Positions 34,509 to 43,200 are shown, counted from the stretch's first letter. The stretch: DNA of 64,000 bases from Erythrobacter sp. (GCA_027311945.1 DAICXZ010000009.1:50243-114242); one strand, 5' to 3'. Translations and numbers: made by a program. The notes: generated by a model from the letters alone, not told the origin.

Positions 34509-35153
34509 ATGCGCAAGACCATCTTCGCCACCGTGGCCGCCGCCGGCCTCGCCACCCTCGCCCTCGGCACGCTTAACGCTCAAGACGCCCCCGCCCCCGG
34601 CGCGATCGACCTCACGGCGGTTGAAGCGGGCGACTATGCCACCGACCCTGCGCACTCGCTGGTCGTGTGGGAAGTCAGCCACCTTGGCTTCAACGATTAC
34701 TTCGGCATCTTCGGCGACGTTGAAGGCACGCTGTCGATCGACCCGGCCAATGTCGAGGCCGCCGCGCTTGACGTGACCATTCCGATTGCTGCGGTCACCG
34801 TGCCGAGCGAAGGCTTGAAGGATCACCTGCTGCGCCCCGGCAAGGACGGCGGCGCGCCCGACTTCTTCGGGCCCGAGCCTGAGGCAGCGCGCTTCGTGTC
34901 GACCACCGTCCACAAGACCGGCGATACCACCGCGCACATCATGGGCGACCTCACCTTCAACGGCGTAACCAAGCCGGTGACCATCCAGGCCGAGCTCGCG
35001 GGCATGGGCACCAATGCGATGAGCCAGAAGAAAACACTCGGCTTCCACGGTACGACCACCATCAAGCGGTCGGACTGGAACATGGCCTGGGGCATCCCCT
35101 TCGGCATCAGCGACGAGGTCGAACTTGAAATCTCGGTCGCGTTCGAGAAGTAA
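34509..35153 (+). CDS. YceI family periplasmic lipid-binding protein
   Basis: A 214-residue protein with a signal peptide (MRKTIFATVAAAGLATLALG) and a single YceI domain, a lipocalin-like barrel that binds isoprenoids: DPAHSLVVWEVSHLGFNDYF, an SIDPANVEAAALDVTI strand, LRPGKDGGAPDFF, and GDLTFNGVTKPVTI. Physiological ligand unknown. It is transcribed alone with its own terminator after it. Confidence 0.92.
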   Translation: MRKTIFATVAAAGLATLALGTLNAQDAPAPGAIDLTAVEAGDYATDPAHSLVVWEVSHLGFNDYFGIFGDVEGTLSIDPANVEAAALDVTIPIAAVTVPSEGLKDHLLRPGKDGGAPDFFGPEPEAARFVSTTVHKTGDTTAHIMGDLTFNGVTKPVTIQAELAGMGTNAMSQKKTLGFHGTTTIKRSDWNMAWGIPFGISDEVELEISVAFEK

Positions 35154-35180
35154 ACCTTACTTCCAATACGAACAGGAGGA

Positions 35181-35216
35181 GCGCGCGGGGCCAGGCCTCG
35201 CGCGCTTCTTGCTTTT
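35181..35216 (+). terminator. Terminator after the YceI gene
   Basis: GCGCGCG (35181-35187) pairs with CGCGCGC (35199-35205), the inner bases GGGCC/GGCC extend the stem, and a T-rich tract TTCTTGCTTTT follows. Confidence 0.7.
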
Positions 35217-35240
35217 GGGCGGCCGGGACATGGGAAATGC

Positions 35241-35277
35241 TGGACATTTGGCTGAGCGACCCACATATATCGTCGCC
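35241..35277 (+). promoter_or_regulatory. Candidate promoter of the leu leader
   Basis: A -35-like TGGACA (35241-35246) and a -10-like CATATA (35264-35269; TATATC at 35266-35271 overlaps it). The normal discriminator distance places the start of transcription at or within a base or two of 35278, which is the first base of the leader-peptide ATG. Confidence 0.5.
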
Positions 35278-35325
35278 ATGAGCACCCGCAAGCTTCTTTC
35301 GCTGCTTCGACTTACGCGCCCTTAG
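35278..35325 (+). CDS. leuA leader peptide (Leu-rich, attenuation sensor)
   Basis: A 15-codon frame, MSTRKLLSLLRLTRP then TAG, with five Leu codons (CTT, CTT, CTG, CTT, CTT). It lies 119 nt before leuA. No ribosome-binding site is seen before it, and the probable transcription start is at its ATG, so it may be translated as a leaderless mRNA; a trp leader of this kind is known in a rhizobium. The stop lies inside a hairpin whose alternative partner is downstream, which is the usual design for ribosome-stalling attenuation of leucine genes in alphaproteobacteria. Confidence 0.82.
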   Translation: MSTRKLLSLLRLTRP

Positions 35326-35419
35326 GCGCGCCATTTGTCCTGCCCGCACGGCAGGAACTCGCCTAAGGGCCCTTCCAGCTTCGTAAAGAAACAGCAGCGC
35401 GCGGTCTTGCCGTGCGCGC
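35316..35419 (+). promoter_or_regulatory. Leu attenuator with competing hairpins
   Basis: Hairpin A: GCGCC CTTA GGCGC (35316-35329) spans the leader stop. Hairpin B: GCCCTTAGGCG (35318-35328) with CGCCTAAGGGC (35360-35370), a perfect 11-bp stem that excludes A. Between them is a third hairpin, TCCTGCC CGCAC GGCAGGA (35338-35356), and a GC hairpin (35397-35419) ends 25 nt before the leuA ATG. A run of U after a terminator stem is not obvious, so the mechanism is not proved by the sequence. Confidence 0.65.
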
Positions 35420-35444
35420 GTCAGGCGATAAGGCGAGTTCCATC

Positions 35445-37142
35445 ATGCCGATGCTCAAAGACCCCTCCCGCAAGTACCAGCCCTTTCCGCAGGTTCCCTT
35501 GGCCGACCGCCAGTGGCCGAGCCGCACGATCACCGCGCCGCCGCGTTGGCTCAGCACAGACCTGCGCGATGGCAACCAGTCGATCATCGACCCGATGGAT
35601 GCGGTGAAGAAGAACCGCTTCTTCGACCTTCTGTGCGAAGTGGGCGTGAAAGAGATCGAGGTCGGCTTTCCCGCCGCAGGGGCGACCGAGTTCGATTTCA
35701 TCACCGGCCTCATCAAGGCCGATCGCATCCCCGAGGACGTGGTCATCCAGGTCCTCACGCAGAGCCGCGAAGACCTGATCCGCCGCAGCTTCGAAAGCTT
35801 GCAGGGCGCGCGGGAGGCGATTGTCCATCTCTACAACGCGGTCAGCCCCGCCTGGCGCGACATCGTGTTCCGCATGAGCCGCGAGGAGGTCAAGGCCATC
35901 GCCGTCAAGGGCGCGCAATTGCTGGTCGATGAAGCGGCAAAGCAGCCCGATACGAAGTGGCACTTCCAGTATTCGCCCGAAACCTTCTCTACCGCCGAGC
36001 TCGATTTCAGCTTGGAGGTTTGCGAGGCGGTGATGAACGTGGTCGGCCCGACCAAGGACTGGCCGATCATCCTCAACCTGCCCGCCACGGTCGAGGCGGC
36101 GACGCCCAATATCTATGCCGACCAGATCGAGTATTTCTGCCGCAATCTGCCGGGTCGCGAAGCGGCGGTGATCTCGCTCCACACCCACAACGACCGCGGC
36201 ACCGGCGTTGCGGCGGCGGAACTGGGCATGATGGCAGGCGCCGACCGCGTCGAGGGCTGTTTGTTCGGCAACGGCGAGCGTACCGGCAACTGCTGCCTCG
36301 TGACCGTGGCAATGAACATGTACACCCAGGGCGTCGATCCGGGCCTCGACTTTTCGGATATCGACAAGGTGATCGAGACGGTCGAATACTGCAACCAGCT
36401 CCCGGTCCACCCGCGCCATCCCTATGGCGGCGAGCTGGTGTTCACCGCCTTCTCGGGCAGCCACCAGGACGCGATCAAGAAGGGCTTTGAGGCCCACTCG
36501 ACGCAGAACAACGAATATTGGCGCGTGCCCTATCTGCCGATCGATCCGGCCGACCTCGGCCGCAGCTACGAGGCGGTGATCCGTGTCAACTCGCAGAGCG
36601 GCAAAGGTGGCTTTGCCTGGGTGCTTGAACAGGGTCAGGGCCTGAAGCTGCCCAAGCGCCTTCAGGCCGATTTCTCCAAACATGTGCAGCAGATGGCCGA
36701 CGATATGGGTCGCGAGCTGAACGCAGAGGATATCTGGACCTGCTTCCGCAAGGCCTATTACGTGAAGGTCGAACCGCGCCATTTCCGCCTTGTCGATTAC
36801 GAGGAAAGCCGTGCCGGCGACGGCACGCGCATCTTCACCGGCACGGTCGAGGTCGATGGCGAGCCGCAGCGGATTTCCGGGCGCGGCAAGGGGCTGGTCT
36901 CCTCGGTCCTGGCAACGATTCGCGATGCCTATGGCCTTGAACTGGACGTGCTCGACTATTCCGAACACGCAATGGGCAAGGGCAGCGATGCGCGGGCGGC
37001 TGCCTATCTCGAATGCGCGCTGCCCGATGGCAGTATTGTCTGGGGCGTCGGCATCGACGAAGATGTGGCGACCGCCAGCGTGCGGGCGATCCTGTCGGCG
37101 GCGAATTCGGCGCACCACGGGCCGGGTACGGCCAAGCCCTGA
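35445..37142 (+). CDS. leuA: 2-Isopropylmalate synthase
   Basis: Condenses 2-ketoisovalerate with acetyl-CoA, the first step of leucine synthesis. The 565-residue protein has the LeuA catalytic domain starting STDLRDGNQSIIDPMD (DxxRDGNQ), the SLHTHNDRGTGVAAAEL metal motif and GERTGNCCLVTVAMN, and a C-terminal LeuA dimer/allosteric domain. It is the longer LeuA type that starts with FP-rich sequence (KYQPFPQVPLADRQWPSR). ATG 35445 is chosen over later Met 35451. It is controlled by the leader described above. Confidence 0.97.
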   Translation: MPMLKDPSRKYQPFPQVPLADRQWPSRTITAPPRWLSTDLRDGNQSIIDPMDAVKKNRFFDLLCEVGVKEIEVGFPAAGATEFDFITGLIKADRIPEDVVIQVLTQSREDLIRRSFESLQGAREAIVHLYNAVSPAWRDIVFRMSREEVKAIAVKGAQLLVDEAAKQPDTKWHFQYSPETFSTAELDFSLEVCEAVMNVVGPTKDWPIILNLPATVEAATPNIYADQIEYFCRNLPGREAAVISLHTHNDRGTGVAAAELGMMAGADRVEGCLFGNGERTGNCCLVTVAMNMYTQGVDPGLDFSDIDKVIETVEYCNQLPVHPRHPYGGELVFTAFSGSHQDAIKKGFEAHSTQNNEYWRVPYLPIDPADLGRSYEAVIRVNSQSGKGGFAWVLEQGQGLKLPKRLQADFSKHVQQMADDMGRELNAEDIWTCFRKAYYVKVEPRHFRLVDYEESRAGDGTRIFTGTVEVDGEPQRISGRGKGLVSSVLATIRDAYGLELDVLDYSEHAMGKGSDARAAAYLECALPDGSIVWGVGIDEDVATASVRAILSAANSAHHGPGTAKP

Positions 37143-37170
37143 GTAAAGCAGCTATGCTGGATGCGGTGCG

Positions 37171-37749
37171 TCAGTGCCGCGTCCAGCTGCTGTTCGCCCA
37201 GAGCGCGTCGGCCATTGCGTCGAGTTCGGTGAAGTCGAACCCTTTGCCCAGCGGGTCGTGCCTGTTCAGCCGGTAAGGTCGTGCCCCGCCATCGAGCAGC
37301 TTGCGGCGCAGTGCGTGGCGCAGCAGATCGAGGCGCATCAAGGCTTCGTCGAGTGCGACTTCCGGCGCGCGCCTGCGAAGATGCGACCAGCGTTCCTCGA
37401 TCTGGCCGAACCGCTCCAACACCAGCTCGTTATAGGCCCGGTGCGGACCGCGATGAAGCGGCAGGCCGGAGCTGAAGGCGGCATCCTCGCTGGCCGGCAG
37501 CAGCAGGCCATTGCGGCGAAAATCATCATAGCCGAGCCGGTCTTGGCCGAGCGCATCGATCAGGCGGGCAAAGCACGGCTCGCAAAGCAACTGGCGCGGC
37601 AACAGGTGGTGGCGCTGCATCTGCGGCACGTATCCGGGGGCGTCGCGCCGGTTGACCGAACGAAACGGCAGGTGCCGCCGCCCCCGAACAGGCACGATGA
37701 GCTGAGCGCCTGCCACAACGGCAGCGCTGATTTTGCGACATCTTCCCAC
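37171..37749 (-). CDS. AHH-domain (HNH/endonuclease VII-like) protein
   Basis: A 192-residue protein with a recognisable AHH domain: MQRHHLLPRQLL (the His-His pair), an intervening FDDFRRNGLLLP-like segment (YDDFRRNGLLLPASEDAAF), and LHRGPHRAYNELVLERFGQIE. AHH domains are His-metal nuclease folds, best known in toxins; a stand-alone copy in a sphingomonad chromosome has no proven role. The first 50 residues are poorly conserved, so the start may be internal. It faces leuA tail to tail with a 28-nt gap. Confidence 0.75.
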   Translation of the reverse strand: MGRCRKISAAVVAGAQLIVPVRGRRHLPFRSVNRRDAPGYVPQMQRHHLLPRQLLCEPCFARLIDALGQDRLGYDDFRRNGLLLPASEDAAFSSGLPLHRGPHRAYNELVLERFGQIEERWSHLRRRAPEVALDEALMRLDLLRHALRRKLLDGGARPYRLNRHDPLGKGFDFTELDAMADALWANSSWTRH

Positions 37750-37753
37750 ATTG

Positions 37754-38530
37754 TCAGGAAGACTGAGTCACCTTAACAATTTGCTGATTTTGTTGAGGAA
37801 CGAGATGCAATGTTTCACCGGAGTGGCCCATCATCGAGGTGCTCTCGGTAAGCATTCCGCTTTCGGCCAACCAGTTAACCAGCCGTACCGCGACCTTGGC
37901 GCCTTCTGCCCCATCGCGCACAAGGTCAGGTGAAAGTACCAGCTCCTGTCCGGTAAAAATCTCCAGCCCCTCGCTCTTGAGGCCGCCTTCGCTCGTCGGT
38001 GCGATTGCCGTGAGGCCAAGCCCAGGGAACGGTCCACCCGCGATCCAACGTAATATGGCGGAGCGGAAGTAACCTGGTTCGCTCCAGGCGCGGGCAGGAT
38101 GCCAGGCGACGGCGAAAACCTGCGGCAGCTCGGCGAACAGGGCCCCGAGCAAGGCGAGGTTCCGCAGCACGGGGAGCATCGTCCTGCCACCAGCAAGGTG
38201 AGACCCCGGTGTGATGGTGATGGCTTCGCAGGCTGCGAATTCCGGCCCTTCGGGAAGGCCAAACAGATGGGCACGTTCGGGCTGGCCGCGCGCCGGCCCG
38301 GGCTTGAGGCCGGTGACGTCGAAGGTGAGGCCATTGGCGAGCAACTCGACCCAATGGTTTTCTCCGCTGGAAATTTCGTCAGGGGCGAAGCTGACCGAAA
38401 ACTTGCCGTTTCTGGCCGCCAAAGCGCCGATTGCGGACACGTCGGGTCTCGCGCCGGGAGCAAAGACCAGCGAGACGGCAGAACGGTCTGCCCGAGAAGC
38501 CTTGTTCTCGGCGCTGACGATAGCCTTCAT
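37754..38530 (-). CDS. Conserved-looking protein of unknown function
   Basis: A 258-residue soluble protein with no signal peptide or membrane segment and no motif I recognise. Notable stretches are AVAWHPARAWSEPGYF, WIAGGPFPGLGLTAI and an Ala/Leu-rich helix ALLGALFAELPQV. Its base composition and codon use match its neighbours, so it is a native gene. It lies four bases before the AHH gene on the same strand and diverges from recJ. Confidence 0.6.
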   Translation of the reverse strand: MKAIVSAENKASRADRSAVSLVFAPGARPDVSAIGALAARNGKFSVSFAPDEISSGENHWVELLANGLTFDVTGLKPGPARGQPERAHLFGLPEGPEFAACEAITITPGSHLAGGRTMLPVLRNLALLGALFAELPQVFAVAWHPARAWSEPGYFRSAILRWIAGGPFPGLGLTAIAPTSEGGLKSEGLEIFTGQELVLSPDLVRDGAEGAKVAVRLVNWLAESGMLTESTSMMGHSGETLHLVPQQNQQIVKVTQSS

Positions 38531-38724
38531 CTCCTTCTCTTCACGCTCGCTTCCTGACGCAAAATGCAGTCAGCTCGAGTCCTACACGGGAGGACGAAAC
38601 GTCCTCAGTCCGTCATATACAACCGAAATGTTCACAAACCTTTCCAGCCGTATCCGGGGTAAATCTGTAGACGGGCGGGCTGATCGTCTTTCGCAACGCG
38701 CCCGCATGGCTTAGCGCAGCGCAA

Positions 38725-40506
38725 ATGCACAGTCGCGCTTCTGTTCTCGGGGTCGATCGGTCGCTGTCCGGCAAGCGCTGGCTGTGGCGGGGCGGCAATA
38801 TGGCGCTGGGCTCTGCCGCCGAGGCGCTGACCAACGACATCGTCACCCAGTTGCTGCTGTCGCGCGGCGTGGCCCACGACGACCTCGACCGGCATCGCCA
38901 GCCTAGCCTGCGCGGCTTCCTGCCCGACCCGTCGATCTTCCGCGACATGGACCGCGCGGCCGAGCGTATGGCCGAAGCGGTGATCGCGCAGGAACAGGTG
39001 ACGATCTACGGCGACTACGACGTCGACGGAGCAACCAGCTCGGCTTTGCTGATCCGTTTGCTGCGCCAGCTGGGGCTGGAGGCAGGGCACTATATCCCTG
39101 ATCGCCTGCTCGAAGGCTATGGCCCGAGCGGGGCAGCGCTGGTCGAGCTCGGCCGGGCGGGATCGACTCTTGTGGTCACGGTCGATTGCGGGGCAATGGC
39201 CTTCGACGCGCTGGCCGAGGCGCACGAGGCCGGGCTCGACGTGATCGTGGTCGATCACCATAAGTGCGCCCCGGAGCTGCCGCGTGCCCTCGCTCTGGTG
39301 AATCCCAACCGGCTCGATGAGGATGACGAGGCCGCCGCGCACGGACATCTCGCTGCGGTCGGCGTGGCCTTTGTGCTGGCAGTGGCGCTTGTCCGCCGAT
39401 TGCGCACGAGTGGCTACTTCAAAGACCGGCCCGAGCCCGACCTGATGGGCCTGCTCGATCTGGTGGCGCTGGGCACCGTGGCTGATGTCGCGGCGATTCG
39501 CGGGCTGAACCGTGCTTTCGTCGCGCAGGGCCTCAAGGTGATGGCCAAGCGCGCGAATATCGGCATGGCGGCCTTGATCGACGCCAGCCGCCTCAAGGCC
39601 GCTCCTCAGGCGAGCGACTGCGGATTCGCGCTGGGGCCGCGAATCAACGCGGGCGGGCGCGTGGGCGAATCGACGCTCGGCGTGCGGCTGCTCACCACCG
39701 AAGACCCCGAAGAAGCGCGCCAGATCGCCGCGCAGCTCTCGCAGCTCAACGAGGAGCGGCGTGCGATTGAGGCCTCGGTACAGGAAGAGGCCGAGGCACA
39801 GATCGCCGCGCAGCATAACCGCGCTGTGATCACAGTGGCGGGGACCGGGTGGCATCCCGGCGTGATCGGAATTGTCGCCGGTCGGTTGAAGGAAAAACAT
39901 GGCCGTCCTGCCCTTGCCGTGGCCATCGACCCGCAGAGCGGAGAGGGCAAAGGCTCTGGCCGCTCGATACAGGGCGTCGACCTCGGTGCGGCGATCATCG
40001 CCGCTCGGGCCGAAGGGCTGCTGGTTGCGGGCGGCGGGCACGCCATGGCGGCGGGCTTCACCGTGGCTGGGGATAAACTCGAGCGCTTTTCCGAATGGCT
40101 CGACGAACGGCTTGCCGATCCCGTGGCCCGCGCCAGCGCCGAGCAGACGATGCTGCTCGATCTCGCGGTCGCTCCGGGCGGGCTGGTGCCCGATCTTGTC
40201 ACCTCGCTCGAAGCGGCGGGCCCCTATGGCATGGGCTGGCCTGGCCCGCGTGTGGCGGTGGGGCCGGTGCGCTTGGTGAAGGCCGATGTCGTCGGGACCG
40301 ATCACCTGCGCGTGATCGCCACCGGGCAGGATGGCGCCTCGTTCAAGGCCATCGCCTTTCGTGCAGCGGAAAGCGACATGGGCCAAGCCCTTCTGCACGG
40401 CGCGAAGGGGCGTCTCCTGCACCTCGCGGGCCGTGCGAAGATCGACGACTGGGGCAGCCGCCCTGCAGCCGAATTGCATCTCGAAGACGCGGCCTGGGCG
40501 GATTGA
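38725..40506 (+). CDS. recJ: Single-stranded-DNA-specific exonuclease RecJ
   Basis: Degrades 5' single-strand DNA in recombination and mismatch repair. The 593-residue protein has the DHH phosphoesterase core, with VTIYGDYDVDGATSSALL, TVDCG, VIVVDHHKCAP (DHH) and GGHAMAAGF in the DHHA1 half, and a C-terminal OB-fold. Length is normal. The start is the first in-frame ATG; a shorter one is at 38800. Confidence 0.96.
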   Translation: MHSRASVLGVDRSLSGKRWLWRGGNMALGSAAEALTNDIVTQLLLSRGVAHDDLDRHRQPSLRGFLPDPSIFRDMDRAAERMAEAVIAQEQVTIYGDYDVDGATSSALLIRLLRQLGLEAGHYIPDRLLEGYGPSGAALVELGRAGSTLVVTVDCGAMAFDALAEAHEAGLDVIVVDHHKCAPELPRALALVNPNRLDEDDEAAAHGHLAAVGVAFVLAVALVRRLRTSGYFKDRPEPDLMGLLDLVALGTVADVAAIRGLNRAFVAQGLKVMAKRANIGMAALIDASRLKAAPQASDCGFALGPRINAGGRVGESTLGVRLLTTEDPEEARQIAAQLSQLNEERRAIEASVQEEAEAQIAAQHNRAVITVAGTGWHPGVIGIVAGRLKEKHGRPALAVAIDPQSGEGKGSGRSIQGVDLGAAIIAARAEGLLVAGGGHAMAAGFTVAGDKLERFSEWLDERLADPVARASAEQTMLLDLAVAPGGLVPDLVTSLEAAGPYGMGWPGPRVAVGPVRLVKADVVGTDHLRVIATGQDGASFKAIAFRAAESDMGQALLHGAKGRLLHLAGRAKIDDWGSRPAAELHLEDAAWAD

Positions 40507-40589
40507 TTACGGGACTCTTTCACAACTGTTGCAATGAGGGCTTGACCCGAATCCAAAGCGCCCCTAATTGCGCCCCTCGCCTCGCGCAT

Positions 40590-40664
40590 GGCCCCTTCGT
40601 CTAGCGGTTAGGACGCGGCCCTTTCACGGCTGAAACACGGGTTCGATTCCCGTAGGGGTCACCA
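40590..40664 (+). tRNA. tRNA-Glu (anticodon TTC)
   Basis: Cloverleaf fits: acceptor GGCCCCT (40590-40596) with AGGGGTC (40654-40660), D-loop TCTAGCGGTTAGGA, anticodon loop CTTTCAC with TTC at 40623-40625, T-arm GGGTTCGATTCCC, CCA encoded at 40662-40664. Its 3' end is the left boundary of the mobile element. Confidence 0.95.
40641..40664 (+). other. Probable attL core in the tRNA-Glu 3' end
   Basis: P4-type integrases use the T-arm to the CCA end of a tRNA as att site, and the integrase gene starts 163 nt beyond this. The right copy of this segment is not inside the window. Confidence 0.7.
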
Positions 40665-40763
40665 ACATCCTCTCCCAGAGGGTTCCAGAAGATGCCATAA
40701 CTGGCTGATTTCTGCGGTTTTTTGTGGTATAGGTATCCCATACGGAGCGGCTGTGTGCCACCG

Positions 40764-40827
40764 GATACCACCATCTTGATGGTATATTTGATGGTAGCGC
40801 GCCCCTCCCCCAAAAGGAGATACCATC
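40764..40827. promoter_or_regulatory. Repeated GATACCATC motif before the integrase
   Basis: Four copies in both orientations: GATACCACCATC (40764-40775), GATGGTAT (40778-40785), TGATGGTA (40789-40796) and GATACCATC (40819-40827), the last running into the integrase start codon. These may be integrase arm sites or an autorepressor operator. Confidence 0.6.
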
Positions 40828-42060
40828 ATGGCGCTTACCGCTGTTGCAATCAAAAATGCTAAGGGCCGCGCAAAGCCCTACAAACTCACCGACGCTGACG
40901 GGTTGTTCCTCTACGTCACCCCCAACGGTGGCCGCTACTGGCGGATGAATTATCGCCATCATGGTAAGCAACGGACGCTGGCGTTCGGCGTCTATCCCGA
41001 CACCAGCCTTGCCGAAGCCCGTGAGCAGCGCGACGCGGCGCGGAAGGTTCTGGCGCGCGGCGACGATCCCGCCGAGCGGATCAAGCTGGAAAAGGTCGCG
41101 GCGGCCGTCGCCGCATCCAACAGCTTCAAGGCGGTGGCCGACGAATGGCTTGTGAAGGTCGAGCGCGAAGGCCGCTCCGCCGTCACCATGAAGAAACTCC
41201 GCTGGTTGCTGGACTTCATCAACGAGTCCATAGGCAAGCGCCCTATCGCCTCCATCTCCGCGCAGGAGCTTTTGGTGATGCTCCGCAAAATGGAGAGCAA
41301 GGGCCGCTACGAGACGGCCAAGCGGCTTCGCAGCACATGCAGCCAGATATTCCGCTACGCCATCGCCACGGCACGCGCCGAGCGCGACATTGCCGCCGAC
41401 CTGCGCGGTGCGCTAATCGCGCCCCAGACCGTCCATCGCGCCGCGATCACCAGCCCGGCCGAAGCAGGAGGCTTGCTGCGCGCCATCGAGGCATTCGAGG
41501 GCCTTTCAAATACCAGAGCGGCGCTTCGGCTGCTCCCGCATGTATTCGTGCGGCCGGGCGAACTGCGCTATGCCGAATGGGCCGATTTCGACTTGGACAA
41601 GGCGCTTTGGATCATCCCGGCGCAAAAGACCAAAATGCGGCGTCCGCACACTATCCCCCTCTCCACCCAGACGCTCGATATCCTCGCGTCGATCGAGCAT
41701 GATGCGGACTATAGCTCTTACCTGTTCCCGTCGCTACGTTCGGTGGAGCGCCCCATGTCGGAGAACACGATCAACGCGGCTCTGCGGCGCATGGGCTTCG
41801 CCCAGGATGAAATGACCGGCCACGGCTTCCGGGCGATGGCGGCGACGCTCCTCAACGAAATGGGCCTATGGCATCCCGACGCAATCGAGCGGCAGCTTGC
41901 CCATTGCGACAACAACGCCGTGCGTCGAGCCTATACACGGGGCGAATATTGGGACGAGCGCGTTCGCATGATGCAGCATTGGTCGGATCACCTCGATTTC
42001 CTCCGCGACGGCGCGAAGGTCATCAAGGGCGACTTCAAGAAGGCGAAGGCCGGGGAGTAA
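40828..42060 (+). CDS. P4-type tyrosine integrase
   Basis: Integrates and excises the element at tRNA-Glu. The 410-residue protein has the DUF4102 N-terminal arm-binding domain (KPYKLTDADGLFLYVTPNG; RTLAFGVYPDTSLAEAREQ), a core-binding domain (about 100-200) and a catalytic domain with Arg in RPGELRYAEW near 243, HGFRAMA (H-x2-R), QLAH and a nucleophile Tyr in AYTRGEY. RBS AAAAGGAGA fits the ATG at 40828. The catalytic residues are intact. Confidence 0.95.
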   Translation: MALTAVAIKNAKGRAKPYKLTDADGLFLYVTPNGGRYWRMNYRHHGKQRTLAFGVYPDTSLAEAREQRDAARKVLARGDDPAERIKLEKVAAAVAASNSFKAVADEWLVKVEREGRSAVTMKKLRWLLDFINESIGKRPIASISAQELLVMLRKMESKGRYETAKRLRSTCSQIFRYAIATARAERDIAADLRGALIAPQTVHRAAITSPAEAGGLLRAIEAFEGLSNTRAALRLLPHVFVRPGELRYAEWADFDLDKALWIIPAQKTKMRRPHTIPLSTQTLDILASIEHDADYSSYLFPSLRSVERPMSENTINAALRRMGFAQDEMTGHGFRAMAATLLNEMGLWHPDAIERQLAHCDNNAVRRAYTRGEYWDERVRMMQHWSDHLDFLRDGAKVIKGDFKKAKAGE

Positions 42061-42087
42061 CCCGGCCTTGCGTCACTCGACGCAGAG

Positions 42088-42657
42088 CTAGCCTATGCGA
42101 GCCAGCTTGGAATATGACCAACCCGCTAAGGCGCCGCCAATTATCGCCGCTAAGAACATGATCAGCGTATTGGCGGCGTGAGGTGACGCCGACAGGCTAA
42201 GATGGAAACCGCCTGAGAGTTCCAGCCAACGCCATACCTCGCGATGGCTCAGGTCTGCCACTGAAAGTTGACTGCGCAACGCTAGCCCACAAGAGGTATG
42301 GAAAAAACCTGCCAAGCCTCCCGCATAAATGTAGTCTCTGCGATGCTGAGAGTTGCGGATGATGCAGAACCCCGCACCGAGCACGACAAAAGCAGCTATA
42401 AATCCAAATAGCGCTGCGAATACGGGCAGGATAATCAGAGTAATAATCACAGTCAAAACAGAAACTGCGACTCCTCTATATGCCACTATCTCCGCGGCAT
42501 ATTGCGCTGTCGAGAGGATAAATGCGACGTCCGCCGTAAACGTAGTTGCGACCAAGGCGGCAAGCGCCAGCGCAACAGGTTTTGACATTGGATCGTGCGC
42601 GAGCATGAAGCCATATAGGACATGATGGCGCAGATCAGTCAATGATCTGACCACCAC
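42088..42657 (-). CDS. Small membrane protein of unknown function
   Basis: Up to 189 residues with four hydrophobic segments (near VALALAALVATTFTADVAFI, GVAVSVLTVIITLIILPVFA, FGFIAAFVVLGAG and MFLAAIIGGALAGW). The start is uncertain: GTG 42657, or ATG at 42606 or 42588, the last giving MSKPVALALAA. Its AT content is higher than the chromosome genes. It ends 28 nt from the integrase stop, convergent. Confidence 0.55.
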   Translation of the reverse strand: MVVRSLTDLRHHVLYGFMLAHDPMSKPVALALAALVATTFTADVAFILSTAQYAAEIVAYRGVAVSVLTVIITLIILPVFAALFGFIAAFVVLGAGFCIIRNSQHRRDYIYAGGLAGFFHTSCGLALRSQLSVADLSHREVWRWLELSGGFHLSLSASPHAANTLIMFLAAIIGGALAGWSYSKLARIG

Positions 42658-42692
42658 CTTCTATCTGGCACCATCGAAGATTCTCGCTCGCG

Positions 42693-42893
42693 TTAAAGAT
42701 CGTCTGCGCAATAGCCTTGGGGATCGGCGATCCAGCGATCGACGGAGGATTCATGCCAACCGGTGCCGTGGACGCTGATCGGCACTTGCCGGGGAAAGCT
42801 GCCTTCCGCGATCTTGCGGTAGAGGGTGGATCGGGACAGGCCGGTGCGGGTCAGCACGGTCTTGAGACGAATGATTCTTTCCTTGTTACTCAC
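42693..42893 (-). CDS. AlpA-like helix-turn-helix regulator, copy 1
   Basis: A 66-residue winged-helix/excisionase-type DNA-binding protein: RIIRLKTVLTRTGLSRSTLY, then RKIAEGSFPRQVPIS and GTGWHESSVDRWI. Such AlpA proteins commonly control integrase or excision in P4-like elements. GTG 42893 is preferred (GGAAG upstream); ATG 42908 is five codons earlier. It is a close paralogue of the copy at 44689-44904. Confidence 0.85.
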   Translation of the reverse strand: MSNKERIIRLKTVLTRTGLSRSTLYRKIAEGSFPRQVPISVHGTGWHESSVDRWIADPQGYCADDL

Positions 42894-43099
42894 GGAACGC
42901 ACTTCCATTCTCTGACGGTTGATGATGCCCCCTGAAACAGCATTGGCGGCCCGAATCCGCCGTGCAAGGGCAGGCGGGACAGCCAAGGACAAGCCGGGAT
43001 CAAGGGGGATCATAAAGGTCAGGACGATGAGCTTGCAGGACGCCGGGTGCGTTACAGTGAGGCGCGATGACGTAGCGGGCGCTCGCGCAAGCTGTTGTC

Positions 43100-43200
43100 A
43101 GGCTAGTGCCGGGCGGCACCATTCGGATGATCGTTTCAGTATTCGACACGGGACACACCTCCATCTTCTGGTGATGAATGACGCCCCTGACAAATAAGGA
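43100..43200 (-). pseudogene. Remnant of a third alpA gene
   Basis: The antisense reads MEVCPVSNTETIIRM, matching MEVRSVSNKERIIRL of the first AlpA gene, then breaks off into unrelated sequence. The DNA upstream of both copies also matches (CACTTCCATTCTCTG with CACCTCCATCTTCTG, and the CCCCTGA and CCCCGAATC stretches beyond). It is a truncated duplicate. Confidence 0.65.

Noticed and set aside
38632..40479. 615-codon minus-strand open frame over recJ
   Set aside because: Antisense of RecJ, with no protein-like features.
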